In this document: one piece after another, positions 16,438 to 26,441 of the stretch
How positions within the stretch are numbered: the stretch's first letter is position 1
Layout of the letters: every line of letters starts with the position of its first letter
Assembly: GCF_018224885.1 (NCBI RefSeq)
Contig: NZ_JAGTXB010000008.1
Coordinates: forward strand, 62,001 to 126,000
From: Chitinophaga hostae
GTDB lineage: Bacteria; Bacteroidota; Bacteroidia; Chitinophagales; Chitinophagaceae
Length of the DNA: 64,000 bases
Direction: 5' to 3'
Position numbers and translations under genes: made by a program
Notes under the pieces: generated by a model
Told to the model about the DNA's origin: nothing
Databases searched by the model: none
The model's input: the letters and a program-made list of their open reading frames with translations, nothing else

Positions 16438-19038
16438 TTAATTGTTTCTGATTACTACCACGCCATCAAATACATCTATCAGCACTGGTTTGGACTTATC
16501 AATATCACCGGCCAGAATCTTCTTACTTAAGAGGTTTATGATTTCCTTCTGAATAAGACGTTTCAGCGGCCTTGCACCAAACTGCGGGTCGTAACCCTGA
16601 ACGGAAAGATACTCAAGCGCATAATCTGAGAATTCCAATATTATGCCATTTTTCGCCACCATGTCCTTCAGTTGCTGTAACTGAATGTTAATTATTCCCT
16701 TAATTTCACTTCTCATCAACGGCTGGAACATAATCACTTCGTCGACCCTGTTCAGGAATTCCGGACGGATGGTTTGTTTCAGCAGGGACATCACTTCTTC
16801 TTTTGTTTTGTCTACGATTTTTTCCCTGTTGGATTCGTTAATGTTTTCAAAATTCTCTTGTATAATATGGCTGCCCATATTGCTGGTCATGATAATAATG
16901 GTGTTTTTGAAATTCACCACGCGGCCTTTGTTATCTGTTAAGCGGCCATCATCGAGTACCTGTAACAAGATATTAAAAGTATCCGGGTGCGCTTTTTCGA
17001 TTTCATCCAGGAGTACCACAGAATATGGTTTACGGCGTACGGCTTCCGTCAGTTGTCCGCCTTCATCATAACCCACATATCCCGGAGGCGCTCCTACCAG
17101 GCGGCTCACCGAATGTTTTTCCTGGTATTCGCTCATGTCAATGCGGGTCATCATGTTTTCGTCGTCAAACAGGTACTCCGCCAATGCTTTGGCCAGCTCT
17201 GTTTTACCCACCCCGGTAGTACCGAGGAATATGAATGAACCGATAGGCCGGCGGGGATCCTGCAATCCTGCGCGACTGCGGCGGATGGCGTCAGACACGG
17301 CGATAATCGCTTCGTCCTGACCTATTACCCGTTGATGCAGTTCGTCTTCCAGGTGCAGTAATTTATCTTTCTCACTCTGCATCATTTTCGATACCGGGAT
17401 ACCGGTAGCTTTGGCTACATTTTCCGCGATATCTTCCGCATCTACTTCTTCTTTAAGAAGACGTTTATGATTAGCAGATATTTTGTTCAATTCGTCTGTT
17501 AAATCTGTTACCAGCTTCTCCTGTTCCTTTACCTTACCATAGCGGATTTCCGCTACGCGTCCAAAATCGCCGTTACGTTCTGCCTGTTCTGCTTCCAGTT
17601 TCAGGTTTTCGATAGCTGACTTGGCATTCTGGATCTGGTCTACCACTTCTTTTTCTGCCTGCCATTTTGCTTTGAAGGTGTTCCGTTCTTCGCTTAACCG
17701 GGCAATTTCTTCTCCGAGTTCACGCAGCTTATCTTCATCATTTTCCCGCTTAATCGCTTCTCTTTCAATTTCAAGCTGCCGTATTCTTCTTTCCAGTTCA
17801 TCCAGCTCTTCGGGCATGGAATTCATTTCCAGCCTGAGTTTTGCGGCGCTTTCATCGATCAGGTCAATCGCCTTATCCGGTAAAAAACGATCGGTAATAT
17901 AACGGTGCGATAATTCTACCGCGGCAATAATGGCTTCGTCTTTTATCAGTACATGGTGATGACTTTCATACTTCTCTTTCAATCCGCGCAGGATGGAAAT
18001 AGCATCTTCTACGGAAGGTTCATCTACCAACACTTTCTGGAAACGGCGTTCCAGGGCTTTATCTTTCTCAAAATATTTCTGGTATTCATTCAGGGTGGTG
18101 GCACCAATGGCGCGGAGTTCACCTCTTGCCAACGCCGGTTTCAGGATATTGGCCGCATCCATAGCGCCTTCCATGGCGCCGGCACCTATCAGGGTGTGGA
18201 TTTCGTCAATAAACAGGATTATTTCTCCATTGCTTTCAGCCACTTCTTTTACCACGCCTTTCAATCTTTCTTCAAATTCGCCGCGATATTTTGCGCCGGC
18301 CATCAACGCACCCATATCGAGTGCATAAATGATTTTTGATTTCAGATTTTCCGGTACATCGCCATTAATGATACGATGGCCGAGCCCTTCCACGATGGCT
18401 GTTTTACCAACTCCGGGTTCTCCTACGAGGATGGGGTTGTTCTTGGATCTGCGGGAAAGGATATGCAGGGTTCTGCGGATCTCTTCATCACGGCCAATAA
18501 CAGGATCGAGCTTGCCTTCGCGGGCCATTTCGTTGAGATTCTTTGCATATTTCTGCAGGGTGTTATATTGGTTGCCGCCGGTTTGTGAGTTGACGGTTTC
18601 GCCTTTACGGAGTTCTTTAATGGCTGCTTTCAGTCCTTTTTCGGTAAGACCGGCATCCTTCAACAGTTTAGCCGTATCATCGCTGCCGCCGAGCACACCC
18701 AGCAGCAGGTGTTCCACGCTTACAAATTCATCTTTGAACTCTTTGATGGCCGCGCCCGCCCGTAAAATGGCGTTGTTGGCTTCACGGCTAAGTGACTGAC
18801 CACCTTCTCCTCCCACCATACGGGGGTATTTATTTATCTGTTCATTGAGCTTACTGGTTACGAAAGAAATGTTAACATCATTTTTCTTCAGTAAGTAATC
18901 AATCGGACTATCTTCATCATTTAACAAGGCCTTTAAGATATGCCCTGTTTCAATAAACTGGTTTTGATTGTTAAACGCCAGTTGCTGCGCCTGTTGCAGT
19001 ATTTCCTGCGATTTTATAGTGAAATTATTCAGATTCAT
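16438..19038 (-). CDS. clpB: ATP-dependent disaggregase ClpB
   Basis: An 866-residue Hsp100 chaperone that, in the known family, works with DnaK to pull proteins out of aggregates. An N-terminal Clp repeat domain (to about residue 145) is followed by AAA1 with Walker A GEPGVGKTAIVEG near 205. The long coiled-coil middle domain (about 405-525; MPEELDELERRIRQLEIERE) distinguishes ClpB from ClpA/C. AAA2 has GTTGVGKTELAK near 605 and the C-terminal domain follows. Substrate pore loops KYRGEFEERLK and GYVGYDEGG are present. Length is normal. No CIRCE or other heat-shock operator was recognised in the 498-bp upstream gap. Confidence 0.97.
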   Translation of the reverse strand: MNLNNFTIKSQEILQQAQQLAFNNQNQFIETGHILKALLNDEDSPIDYLLKKNDVNISFVTSKLNEQINKYPRMVGGEGGQSLSREANNAILRAGAAIKEFKDEFVSVEHLLLGVLGGSDDTAKLLKDAGLTEKGLKAAIKELRKGETVNSQTGGNQYNTLQKYAKNLNEMAREGKLDPVIGRDEEIRRTLHILSRRSKNNPILVGEPGVGKTAIVEGLGHRIINGDVPENLKSKIIYALDMGALMAGAKYRGEFEERLKGVVKEVAESNGEIILFIDEIHTLIGAGAMEGAMDAANILKPALARGELRAIGATTLNEYQKYFEKDKALERRFQKVLVDEPSVEDAISILRGLKEKYESHHHVLIKDEAIIAAVELSHRYITDRFLPDKAIDLIDESAAKLRLEMNSMPEELDELERRIRQLEIEREAIKRENDEDKLRELGEEIARLSEERNTFKAKWQAEKEVVDQIQNAKSAIENLKLEAEQAERNGDFGRVAEIRYGKVKEQEKLVTDLTDELNKISANHKRLLKEEVDAEDIAENVAKATGIPVSKMMQSEKDKLLHLEDELHQRVIGQDEAIIAVSDAIRRSRAGLQDPRRPIGSFIFLGTTGVGKTELAKALAEYLFDDENMMTRIDMSEYQEKHSVSRLVGAPPGYVGYDEGGQLTEAVRRKPYSVVLLDEIEKAHPDTFNILLQVLDDGRLTDNKGRVVNFKNTIIIMTSNMGSHIIQENFENINESNREKIVDKTKEEVMSLLKQTIRPEFLNRVDEVIMFQPLMRSEIKGIINIQLQQLKDMVAKNGIILEFSDYALEYLSVQGYDPQFGARPLKRLIQKEIINLLSKKILAGDIDKSKPVLIDVFDGVVVIRNN

Positions 19039-19536
19039 ATTTTCCTTTTTTTGCTCCTTTTTTTGATGTTCTCAAACGTCTTCTGGTAACAACAAACGCT
19101 GATCCAATGTTCTTTAATCGGAAATTATGACATATAATACAAACTTTTACTGCATTTTTAGCAGAAAACTAGCTGGGTAACTGCTATTTTTTCATATCGC
19201 CGCGGTTGTTTTACCAGATAAACTGATTCCGGTGATGAACCGGTACGATACCGCCTACACTAAATGGGGTTATTGACAGCCAATCGCTTTCTGCCATCCT
19301 AAACCGGCAGCCGAAACACCTCAAAATGTTTACATCTCTCTAAAAATCAATGTTTTATCCCTTTACACTTATATTCAAATGGATATCCGCCAGTATTTAT
19401 GAAGTGATTCAAACAACCCGGGGCACTCTGTTGTTATACAAGTTCCTGCAGACCGTAACTGTGCATTCCTGCTAACAGCCGGATGATGAGTATCATAACT
19501 GATCAATTCATTCTTCATCTTTTAAACCCTACAATT
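19039..19536. other. Intergenic gap between divergent clpB and the DUF937-OmpA gene
   Basis: About 500 bp without a convincing gene. It must carry the two divergent promoters, but no exact TTG-N19-21-TAnnTTTG pair was found on either strand, and no strong hairpin or repeat. The clpB ATG is preceded by a purine-rich stretch (complement of 19041-19062). Confidence 0.5.
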
Positions 19537-20808
19537 ATGTCTTTCGACTTACTGGAAAGCGCTAAAAGTATTTTCAACAACAACGTAGTTAGTCAGGCTT
19601 CCTCACAACTCGGCGAGAGTGAAGGCGGCATTCAGAAAGCATTAAGTGGTATAGTACCGGTAATACTGGGTGGTTTGCTCAGCAAAGCCGGATCATCCGG
19701 AAATGCGGGTGGTTTACTCGATATGGTGAAAGGTGTGGCGGGCGATGCGAATCCGTCTGCTGTCAGCGGCGCCATCCAGGGAGGAGCCGGAGGTTTGCTC
19801 AGCAAAGGAGCCGACCTGTTGCGCAGTTTATTTGGCGATAAGGTAGATTCCATTATTGGTATGTTGTCTTCCTTTGCCGGCATTAAAGAATCCTCTGCCA
19901 GCACATTACTGCAAACAGCAGCACCAGCAACTCTTGGTACAGTAGGGCAATATGCGGCGCAAAACAATCTTTCACCCAACTCATTTCTCTCCCTGCTGGA
20001 CTCTCAAAAAGATAAAATTCTGGGGGCTATCCCGGGCGGTTTAAATATTGCCGGCATCCTGGGGCTGTCGAGTCTCAGCGATCTGGGTAAAAAAATAGGC
20101 ATTACCGGCGACACTGCTACCACTACTGCCGGAGCGGTAAACATTAAACCAGCCGGCGGCAGCAGTAACCGCTGGGTATGGTCGTTGTTATTGATATTGG
20201 TGGCCATTATATTACTTTGGTACCTGATGCGCGGTTGCGGCGGCAATAAGCCCGGCGGCACACCGGTAACCGATAGCGTCACCACCAGTCAGCTGGCTGA
20301 TTCTGCTTCTATGAGTGTTACAGAAGGCGGGCCTGTAGTATCACGTGAAAGCATAAAAGTGACCCTCCCCGATGGCGCTGTACTCGATGCCTTCAAAGGA
20401 GGTATAGAAGATCAATTGGTAACTTTCCTGAAAGACGACAGCCGCAAACCGGGTAAAGATGTATGGTTTGATTTTGATAACCTGAATTTCAAAACCGGCA
20501 GCGCCGAACTTACTGAAGAAAGTATGAAACAAGTGGGTAATATCGCCGCCATCATGAAAGCATTCCCCAAAGCCAAAATAAAAATAGGTGGTTATACTGA
20601 TCGCACCGGCGACAGCACTGTGAACCTGCGTTTATCAAAAGAACGCGCGGAGTCGGTAGTAACAGCACTGAAGAAAAGTAATACCAATCCCGCGCAGCTG
20701 CTCGGCGCAGAAGGATACGGCTCACAATTCGCTAAGGCAGCGGCAACAGCACCGGATGAAGAAAAGAAAAAAGACAGGCATATTTCGATTAGTGTGAGAG
20801 AAAAATAG
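19537..20808 (+). CDS. DUF937-OmpA fusion membrane protein
   Basis: 423 residues from the ATG at 19537 (MSFDLLESAKSIF); an in-frame ATG 54 bp upstream gives an unlikely extension. Residues 1-200 form a DUF937 (YidB-like) Gly/Ala/Ser-rich helical domain, with motifs such as VPVILGGLLSKAGSSGNAGG. One membrane span follows at about 212-230 (WVWSLLLILVAIILLWYLM). A C-terminal OmpA-like domain (about 315-420) has FKTGSAELTEESMKQ and IKIGGYTDRTGDSTVNLRLS, with the Asp/Arg pattern that binds diaminopimelate in peptidoglycan. It should be an inner-membrane protein reaching the cell wall. Its task is unknown. Confidence 0.85.
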   Translation: MSFDLLESAKSIFNNNVVSQASSQLGESEGGIQKALSGIVPVILGGLLSKAGSSGNAGGLLDMVKGVAGDANPSAVSGAIQGGAGGLLSKGADLLRSLFGDKVDSIIGMLSSFAGIKESSASTLLQTAAPATLGTVGQYAAQNNLSPNSFLSLLDSQKDKILGAIPGGLNIAGILGLSSLSDLGKKIGITGDTATTTAGAVNIKPAGGSSNRWVWSLLLILVAIILLWYLMRGCGGNKPGGTPVTDSVTTSQLADSASMSVTEGGPVVSRESIKVTLPDGAVLDAFKGGIEDQLVTFLKDDSRKPGKDVWFDFDNLNFKTGSAELTEESMKQVGNIAAIMKAFPKAKIKIGGYTDRTGDSTVNLRLSKERAESVVTALKKSNTNPAQLLGAEGYGSQFAKAAATAPDEEKKKDRHISISVREK

Positions 20809-20891
20809 GACTGTGATTCGTGTGATTCAAATGATGATCCTGATGTGCGAAGATGAAAGCGGATCAGGATGTTATTCGAAGATATTAATAG

Positions 20892-20924
20892 CCCGCAGTC
20901 AAGGCTGCGGGTTATACTTTTTTT
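20892..20924 (+). terminator. Terminator between the DUF937-OmpA and GT1 genes
   Basis: A 7-bp GC-rich stem (20892-20898 with 20905-20911), a 6-nt loop and then ATACTTTTTTT. It sits between the convergent genes ending at 20808 and 20943. Confidence 0.75.
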
Positions 20925-20942
20925 AGACGCGGAGTTGATTGG

Positions 20943-22295
20943 TCAGGATATAAATGTTTCGATCAGGTGAATTGCCTTTTCAATTCCCCCGTAGGTAGCC
21001 AGTTTGGCACCATACTTTGCAGCGTTTTCTTTATACCGGCTGTTGCTGAGAAGGATCTTTGTTTTTTGAAGGATCTCTTCAGGATCAAAGTATTTGGCTT
21101 TTACCCCGTTCTGCTGAGGTAAAATATACTCGCCCGCCTCCAGTTGTTTGATCCGCCGGGCATTGCTTTCACGCTCTGAAAACGTAGGCAAAATGAGGGA
21201 CGGCGTTCCTGAAACCAGGCCGGTTTGACAGGAGCCATAGCCTCCGTGGTGGATCATCAGGTCGCAACGTGCAGCCATTGCCAATCCCGGCACAAATGGA
21301 ACACATTGAAAATTTTCCGGAAGATCGGCCAGCGGGCCTGATAAATGCTGATGCCCCAGCGACAATACCACATGAAATGGCTGATTGGCCAATGCTTTAT
21401 AACAGGCTATCAACATTGACGCTGAATCGAAAATTTTACTTTTGCCTCCATAGGAAGGATTGCCTCCATAAATCCAGATTAACGGCTTATCGGTTGGTAA
21501 TTCTTTAAACCATTGAGGAATTTCCACATCCGGGTTTTGCCAGAGGATTGAGCCAACATAATGAAAATTGTGGTCACCTGCCAACGGATCCGTTTCAGGC
21601 ATGCCCGTCACTAATGTAAGGTTACCCACATTCAATTCTTCTGTCCTTTTTAAGGGTGCAATGCCGTAAGAATGCAGTACTTTATTTATTGCTGGCGTAA
21701 TAGTTGGTATACCAGCCGGCCGCTGCTTCCACCAAACAAACCCGCTCCCACCGGGCAAGGCATCTCCCTGATTTACCGTTATAAGCGGGATCCCGGCAAT
21801 CCTGCCGGCGATAGCAGCAAATGGATTCCAGAAATCCACGATCACATCCGGACGGGATTGCTCAATAACTTCCAGGTAGGCCCTGCATTGGGCTTTGACA
21901 AAATTGGCATTCAACAAACCTGTCATCGCAAAAGCATGATCCATATTCCAGGTTTCCGCGTTCGCAGCAGCGTATTTAACAGGGATTGATCTTACCAGCT
22001 CAAAAAGAAATGCGGCAAGGCTCTTATAGTTCTCTTTAAATTCCTGTGTGCCTGCCTTCCGGACCAATTTCCGGAAGGACAATCCGGAAAATGCAAACTC
22101 ATACAATGGATGTATCGGAGGTACATTTGTAAACCCGGCTTCTGCGATTACAACTCCCGGAACTTTAGCAGGATGTGAAAACAGCACGGTATGTCCCTTG
22201 TTAGCGAGTTCTTTGGCGATGGGCAAAGACCGGGTGAGTAAACCCAGGTCGTTCGTAGGCAACACTGTAAATAAGAAGCGCTTGGGGGACGGCAT
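20943..22295 (-). CDS. GT1-family (MGT-type) glycosyltransferase
   Basis: 450 residues with the two-Rossmann GT-B layout of UDP-glycosyltransferase-like enzymes. The N-terminal part (RFLFTVLPTNDLGLLTRSLP, then IAKELANKGHTVLFSHPAKV) would bind the acceptor. The C-terminal donor-binding part has PLIWIYGGNPSYGGK and FVPGLAMAARCDLMIHHGGY, with GSCQTGLVSGTPSLILPTF resembling the family signature HHGGxGTxxxAxxxGxPxxxxP. It probably transfers a sugar to a small lipophilic acceptor such as a carotenoid, macrolide or sterol. The substrate cannot be told from sequence, and no biosynthetic neighbours are visible. Confidence 0.87.
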   Translation of the reverse strand: MPSPKRFLFTVLPTNDLGLLTRSLPIAKELANKGHTVLFSHPAKVPGVVIAEAGFTNVPPIHPLYEFAFSGLSFRKLVRKAGTQEFKENYKSLAAFLFELVRSIPVKYAAANAETWNMDHAFAMTGLLNANFVKAQCRAYLEVIEQSRPDVIVDFWNPFAAIAGRIAGIPLITVNQGDALPGGSGFVWWKQRPAGIPTITPAINKVLHSYGIAPLKRTEELNVGNLTLVTGMPETDPLAGDHNFHYVGSILWQNPDVEIPQWFKELPTDKPLIWIYGGNPSYGGKSKIFDSASMLIACYKALANQPFHVVLSLGHQHLSGPLADLPENFQCVPFVPGLAMAARCDLMIHHGGYGSCQTGLVSGTPSLILPTFSERESNARRIKQLEAGEYILPQQNGVKAKYFDPEEILQKTKILLSNSRYKENAAKYGAKLATYGGIEKAIHLIETFIS

Positions 22296-22363
22296 TTTTC
22301 TAATTTACCTAAACTTACAGAAATCTGTCAAAACAGCTGCTTAAAAACGGATGAAAGGCTTGC

Positions 22364-22397
22364 ATAAAAAAACCGCCTCATTGCTAATGAGACGGTT
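22364..22397 (-). terminator. Terminator after the two DUF3857 genes
   Basis: A 12-bp stem with one mismatch (22371-22382 with 22386-22397) and a 3-nt loop. A run of seven T follows on the minus strand (complement of the A-run ending at 22372). The plus-strand side (CTTCGTTTTTT) is also T-rich, so it may work in both directions. It lies 48 bp past the stop at 22446. Confidence 0.75.
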
Positions 22398-22445
22398 CTT
22401 CGTTTTTTATCTTCTCACGCCAGGATCGTCGCCTGCGTCAGCATC

Positions 22446-24356
22446 TTACTTTACCAGTACCAGCCTATTCCTATCTGACCGGTAAATAGTTGCATAAAAC
22501 TTCATCAGCTCAGGAAAATCGGCCGCCGGGAAAACGCCTGATTTATGTTCTATTCTTCGTACATAGTTCAGCGTATTTCCTTTTAACGTTACACTGCTGC
22601 TATAGGTCCCAAATTTCCCGGACACGGTAACCGGCGCCGGCAGCGATTCCAGCTGGTAGCCATCAGGCAGGGTAATGTTAACGGTATCGATATCGCGATA
22701 GGGGAAATCAAACTTGATCTCCGATTTGCGGGTATCTTCTGCGTCGAGTTTTCTGCCACTGCGGGAAAGAATATCCGGCACCAGGAACATTCGTTTACCC
22801 GTTACCGTAGCATAGTTATGTCCTTTGATCTGTATCTTCTCCTCAATAGCCGGAATAGCGGTACCCAGCTCTTTATAATGATAACCGGTGATATCATAAC
22901 TGGAAAGATCGAGTCCTTTCCTGAGTTGTTCCAGTTGTTTTTCTTCGCTTAACACATGGATCATACTATGCAGTTCATCCTGCTGCAAGCCGCTGTGTAT
23001 TGTAGTGGCGCTGATATCGATATTACCCGCTGAGTCAACCGTGGCTGTAATATTACGGCGTTGTTCATTACAGTCCATGCTATAGAACGGCGTGCGTATC
23101 AGCTTACTGTCTTTTTCATCTATCAGTAATACCGGTCTGTTGTCCGTAAATGCGCCGAGATAACCGGCGGGCATTGTGTTACTGGTGCATTCCAACCAGG
23201 TGGTATCTTTGGTATCCGGTACACAGAGGATCACGTGATTAAACTGGAAAGAAGGAAAATCTTCCCGGATGGTATGCGCAGCGGGACCTGCTTTTACCAG
23301 TACGCAATTGGATTTGATGCCAGCTTCTTTTAACAGTGCCATCATATAGTTCGATAATGCCTTACAATCGCCATACCCTTTTGCGCCTACAAAAGCGGCG
23401 TCGAAGCTCTGCCAGCCGCCAATTCCCAGTTGTATGCTGATATAGCGGTAGTTTTGCTGCATGAATTTATAGAGCGCGTTTATTTTTTCCGCGCGGCTGC
23501 CAACAGCATCTGTCAACTGATGCACCTTTGTTTTTACATTGTCGGGCAATGCATCGCGGCCTTCATTCAGCTTGTAAATGAAAGTGCCGAAATCCTTCCA
23601 GGTGCTCATATTGCCTTTGTATTTCTCCAGTTCAAAATCGGTGGAGCCCAGAAACACGCTGGGAGTACGCCGGTAAAATTCAACCGGGTAAGCTTCGGTC
23701 TTCAGCGCCGGCAGCTGTTTCACCTCCCAGGTATATGTTTTGGTATTTTTGTCGGCGGTACTTACCGGCTCGCCGGCATACAGGTAGCTGTGATAGCGCA
23801 GTGCGTAATCTGCCGGTACGGTTACCATCAGCTTACTTTGTTCTACTGTGCAGTCAATATCGTCCTGTGGTTGCCAGTATGGTAAGAAGGCGGTGTTGTT
23901 ATAGCGCAGCTCCACGGTATATTCTACCGTATAGGGGTATACGTTATGAAAGAACTGGTGCCGTTTCATGCGCGCATCAGTCATGAGGCTGGCGTCGTCT
24001 ACTGCGCTGATATCCCTGATATCGCTTTGTTTCAGGCGTTTGACCAGGTTTCCTTCGGCATCATATAAGGCTCCGCTGATGGAGCGGATATCTCTCAGTT
24101 TGTCGTAGTACTCGTATAGTTGCACATCCTCCGCTCCTGCTTCATCCAGCACGGTGGTAACATAATGATAAGTGATACGGGTGTCTGTAAGATCGTTCAC
24201 TTTAATGATGGTTTCATCCAGTCGCTTTACGAGATGTGCATTCTCTTTCAATGCCGCAGGTATATTCTTAGCCGGATAAGCGGGATCTCCTGCCAGCGCA
24301 GACTGTATCGCTATGGTGAGTAAGATTCCTGCGGCTATCGATAAGTGCTTTCGCAT
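22446..24356 (-). CDS. DUF3857/transglutaminase-like protein, catalytic site intact
   Basis: 636 residues with a signal peptide (MRKHLSIAAGILLTIAIQSA). The N-terminal DUF3857 beta domain (about 55-260) is followed by a transglutaminase-like papain-fold domain (about 290-410) and a C-terminal DUF2569/DUF3858-like beta domain. The catalytic Cys is in AKGYGDCKALSNYMMALLKEAGI and the His in FQFNHVILC; the third residue appears as Glu in TWLECTS, where Asp is more usual. Exported proteins of this kind are common in Bacteroidota, but their substrates are not established. It starts 3 bp after its paralogue's stop codon (24360), so the two form an operon. Confidence 0.87.
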   Translation of the reverse strand: MRKHLSIAAGILLTIAIQSALAGDPAYPAKNIPAALKENAHLVKRLDETIIKVNDLTDTRITYHYVTTVLDEAGAEDVQLYEYYDKLRDIRSISGALYDAEGNLVKRLKQSDIRDISAVDDASLMTDARMKRHQFFHNVYPYTVEYTVELRYNNTAFLPYWQPQDDIDCTVEQSKLMVTVPADYALRYHSYLYAGEPVSTADKNTKTYTWEVKQLPALKTEAYPVEFYRRTPSVFLGSTDFELEKYKGNMSTWKDFGTFIYKLNEGRDALPDNVKTKVHQLTDAVGSRAEKINALYKFMQQNYRYISIQLGIGGWQSFDAAFVGAKGYGDCKALSNYMMALLKEAGIKSNCVLVKAGPAAHTIREDFPSFQFNHVILCVPDTKDTTWLECTSNTMPAGYLGAFTDNRPVLLIDEKDSKLIRTPFYSMDCNEQRRNITATVDSAGNIDISATTIHSGLQQDELHSMIHVLSEEKQLEQLRKGLDLSSYDITGYHYKELGTAIPAIEEKIQIKGHNYATVTGKRMFLVPDILSRSGRKLDAEDTRKSEIKFDFPYRDIDTVNITLPDGYQLESLPAPVTVSGKFGTYSSSVTLKGNTLNYVRRIEHKSGVFPAADFPELMKFYATIYRSDRNRLVLVK

Positions 24357-24359
24357 GCT

Positions 24360-26390
24360 TTACTTTTTTCTTTTTAAAACAATTTGCTCCGCCTCCTTCT
24401 TTACCACCAGGTCAAAAAACTCACGCAGTGTGCTATAGTCATCCGAAGTAAAATTGGCTTTATTCAGTTTCACGCGGCAACGCAGCTGGATATGTCCATC
24501 CTGTTGCTGAATAAGATACTGGAAAAGTCCTTCATCTTCGTTCAGGTTTGCCATGGCCGGTTTCGGCAATTCATCTACTACATATCCTTCGGGAACATCC
24601 ATGTTAAAAGAATACACTTCATCGAATACGCTGTTCATTTCCACGGGGAACTTGCGTTCCATAGATTTGAAAGGATTATTTTTGGTGGCTTCTCCCAATA
24701 AGGGGTTAAGATAAAGCACATCTTCATTTCCCAGCTGCATCTTAAAATCGTATTTTACCATCACGGGTGTTTCGAGTGATTTCAGGTCCTGAATCTCTTT
24801 GTTTTCGAGTTCAATTTCACCGGTGTAGCTTTTACCAACCTCTTTAAAAAACTCCTCTATGCTTTTCTCTTTTACTTTTGTGCGGATATCGTAGGATTCA
24901 AAGTAGGTGGGCCTTTGCATAAAGGTGCCGGTGATCAGGCCATTCTCCAGTTTGCCCAGCATAACGCTGGTAAATTTCTGTTCTTTCAGGGAATCAGCTC
25001 CTAAAAAAACGGGGGTTGCAAATTCATCGACGGTGCGGGCGGCGCCGTTGTAACATGCAGCAGGCAGCTTTCCGAATCCCAGCAAGGGTTCTGAGGCGTC
25101 GAGTGTAAGGTATTGATCTCCCAGTGTTACTCCTGCCACCACATAGTTGAAGCGGGTGTATAAAGGATAAAACTGGTATACATAGCCGTTAGCGCGGGTG
25201 CTGAGCAAAACCGGGGCTGCCTGCAATCCTGCTTTTTTCAGCATGGCCACCAACAGGATATTTAATTCAGCGACGCTGCCGCTTTTTGTGCTGATGATTG
25301 ATTTCAATGACTTCTTCATCCACAGGGCACGGTGATCTGTACAGGTGAAATTATCGCGTACCCAGGCGTATATTTTCCCCGCTTTTTCCTGGTCTGTTTT
25401 GGTATCTTTTACCAGGTCTTCCACGGTATTGGAGAGGAAGCCATTATTTTTATCCAGGGCGCCGGCCATTTCAGGATCTTTCATCATATCCTTCATCAGG
25501 TCTTCCCAGGTGCTTTGCACTGGTTTCCGCGGCTGATCGGGCCAGTTATAAGCAGATAACTGGAATTCTATCCGGCTGATATAATTGTCGGTGGTGGTGA
25601 TAAAGTTTTCCTCCCGCATAGCAGGTATCTCTTTCATCCCCCATTTGTAGGTAGTAACATTCGGCGTAACGGTGATCGTTCTGGAACTGCCCGCCCCTCC
25701 TGCTGATTCTGAGCGGAAAGAAAAGGTGGTGCGACTGGATTCCCTTGTTTTCAGGACAAACGGCTCATATCCCTGCGGGATCAGCATATAGTCGAAATAC
25801 TCCGGGATAGACACGCTGTATTCGCTCCATAACCTTGGGTATTCTCCCTGGAAATCCCAGGAACGCAGATGATGGTAGTAAGGTGAAGTAATGGTATAAG
25901 TATATTCGATAATGGTGCCTTCTTTTACAGCCGGCAGGGTAAATTTCTTTACCAGCAGTGATTTATCCTGTTTATCGCTGAATACACTTTTGCTATCCAT
26001 TTTTGTTTCCACAATTTCGCCGTTCTCCAGGTTATAGGCGGAGGCCTTCACATGCTCGATTTTCTCTTCGCTGTAATCGCCCTTGTACAGGGGCACTTCA
26101 ACGGTGGCTACATCGTACCCGTTTTTATCATTGATCCTGATACGGCGGTGCACTTTGTGTACGAGCCGCAGGTCTTTTCCATCGGACTGAAAGGTGGAAG
26201 TTCCTATTTCAGAGAGGATGATGGCGTGGGCGCCGGTATCTTTCTCAAAGGCTTTCCCGGTAAATTCTTCCTTGGTAATTTTTCCAAATTTCATTTTGGG
26301 CCCTTCCTGTGCTACGGCGTAAAGGGAAAACAAACTGCTCACCAAACAGGTTAGCAAAACAAAGGTATAGCGCATACAGTTTAATTGCAT
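24360..26390 (-). CDS. DUF3857 protein with degenerate transglutaminase site
   Basis: 676 residues with a signal peptide; starts at 26390 or at the second Met (26375). It has the same three-part layout as its downstream neighbour. In the papain-like domain the catalytic Cys position reads KSGSVAELN instead of GDCK, and the His position reads FNYVV instead of FNHV; the Asp is kept in TLDAS. The protein is therefore probably not a protease or transglutaminase, but a binding or scaffold subunit for the intact paralogue 3 bp downstream. It is divergent from queG, with 51 bp between the two starts. Confidence 0.85.
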   Translation of the reverse strand: MQLNCMRYTFVLLTCLVSSLFSLYAVAQEGPKMKFGKITKEEFTGKAFEKDTGAHAIILSEIGTSTFQSDGKDLRLVHKVHRRIRINDKNGYDVATVEVPLYKGDYSEEKIEHVKASAYNLENGEIVETKMDSKSVFSDKQDKSLLVKKFTLPAVKEGTIIEYTYTITSPYYHHLRSWDFQGEYPRLWSEYSVSIPEYFDYMLIPQGYEPFVLKTRESSRTTFSFRSESAGGAGSSRTITVTPNVTTYKWGMKEIPAMREENFITTTDNYISRIEFQLSAYNWPDQPRKPVQSTWEDLMKDMMKDPEMAGALDKNNGFLSNTVEDLVKDTKTDQEKAGKIYAWVRDNFTCTDHRALWMKKSLKSIISTKSGSVAELNILLVAMLKKAGLQAAPVLLSTRANGYVYQFYPLYTRFNYVVAGVTLGDQYLTLDASEPLLGFGKLPAACYNGAARTVDEFATPVFLGADSLKEQKFTSVMLGKLENGLITGTFMQRPTYFESYDIRTKVKEKSIEEFFKEVGKSYTGEIELENKEIQDLKSLETPVMVKYDFKMQLGNEDVLYLNPLLGEATKNNPFKSMERKFPVEMNSVFDEVYSFNMDVPEGYVVDELPKPAMANLNEDEGLFQYLIQQQDGHIQLRCRVKLNKANFTSDDYSTLREFFDLVVKKEAEQIVLKRKK

Positions 26391-26441
26391 AGGGGATAAT
26401 ATGCGGAGCTAAGGTATAAAAATTCATGTAATTTCGCGGAG

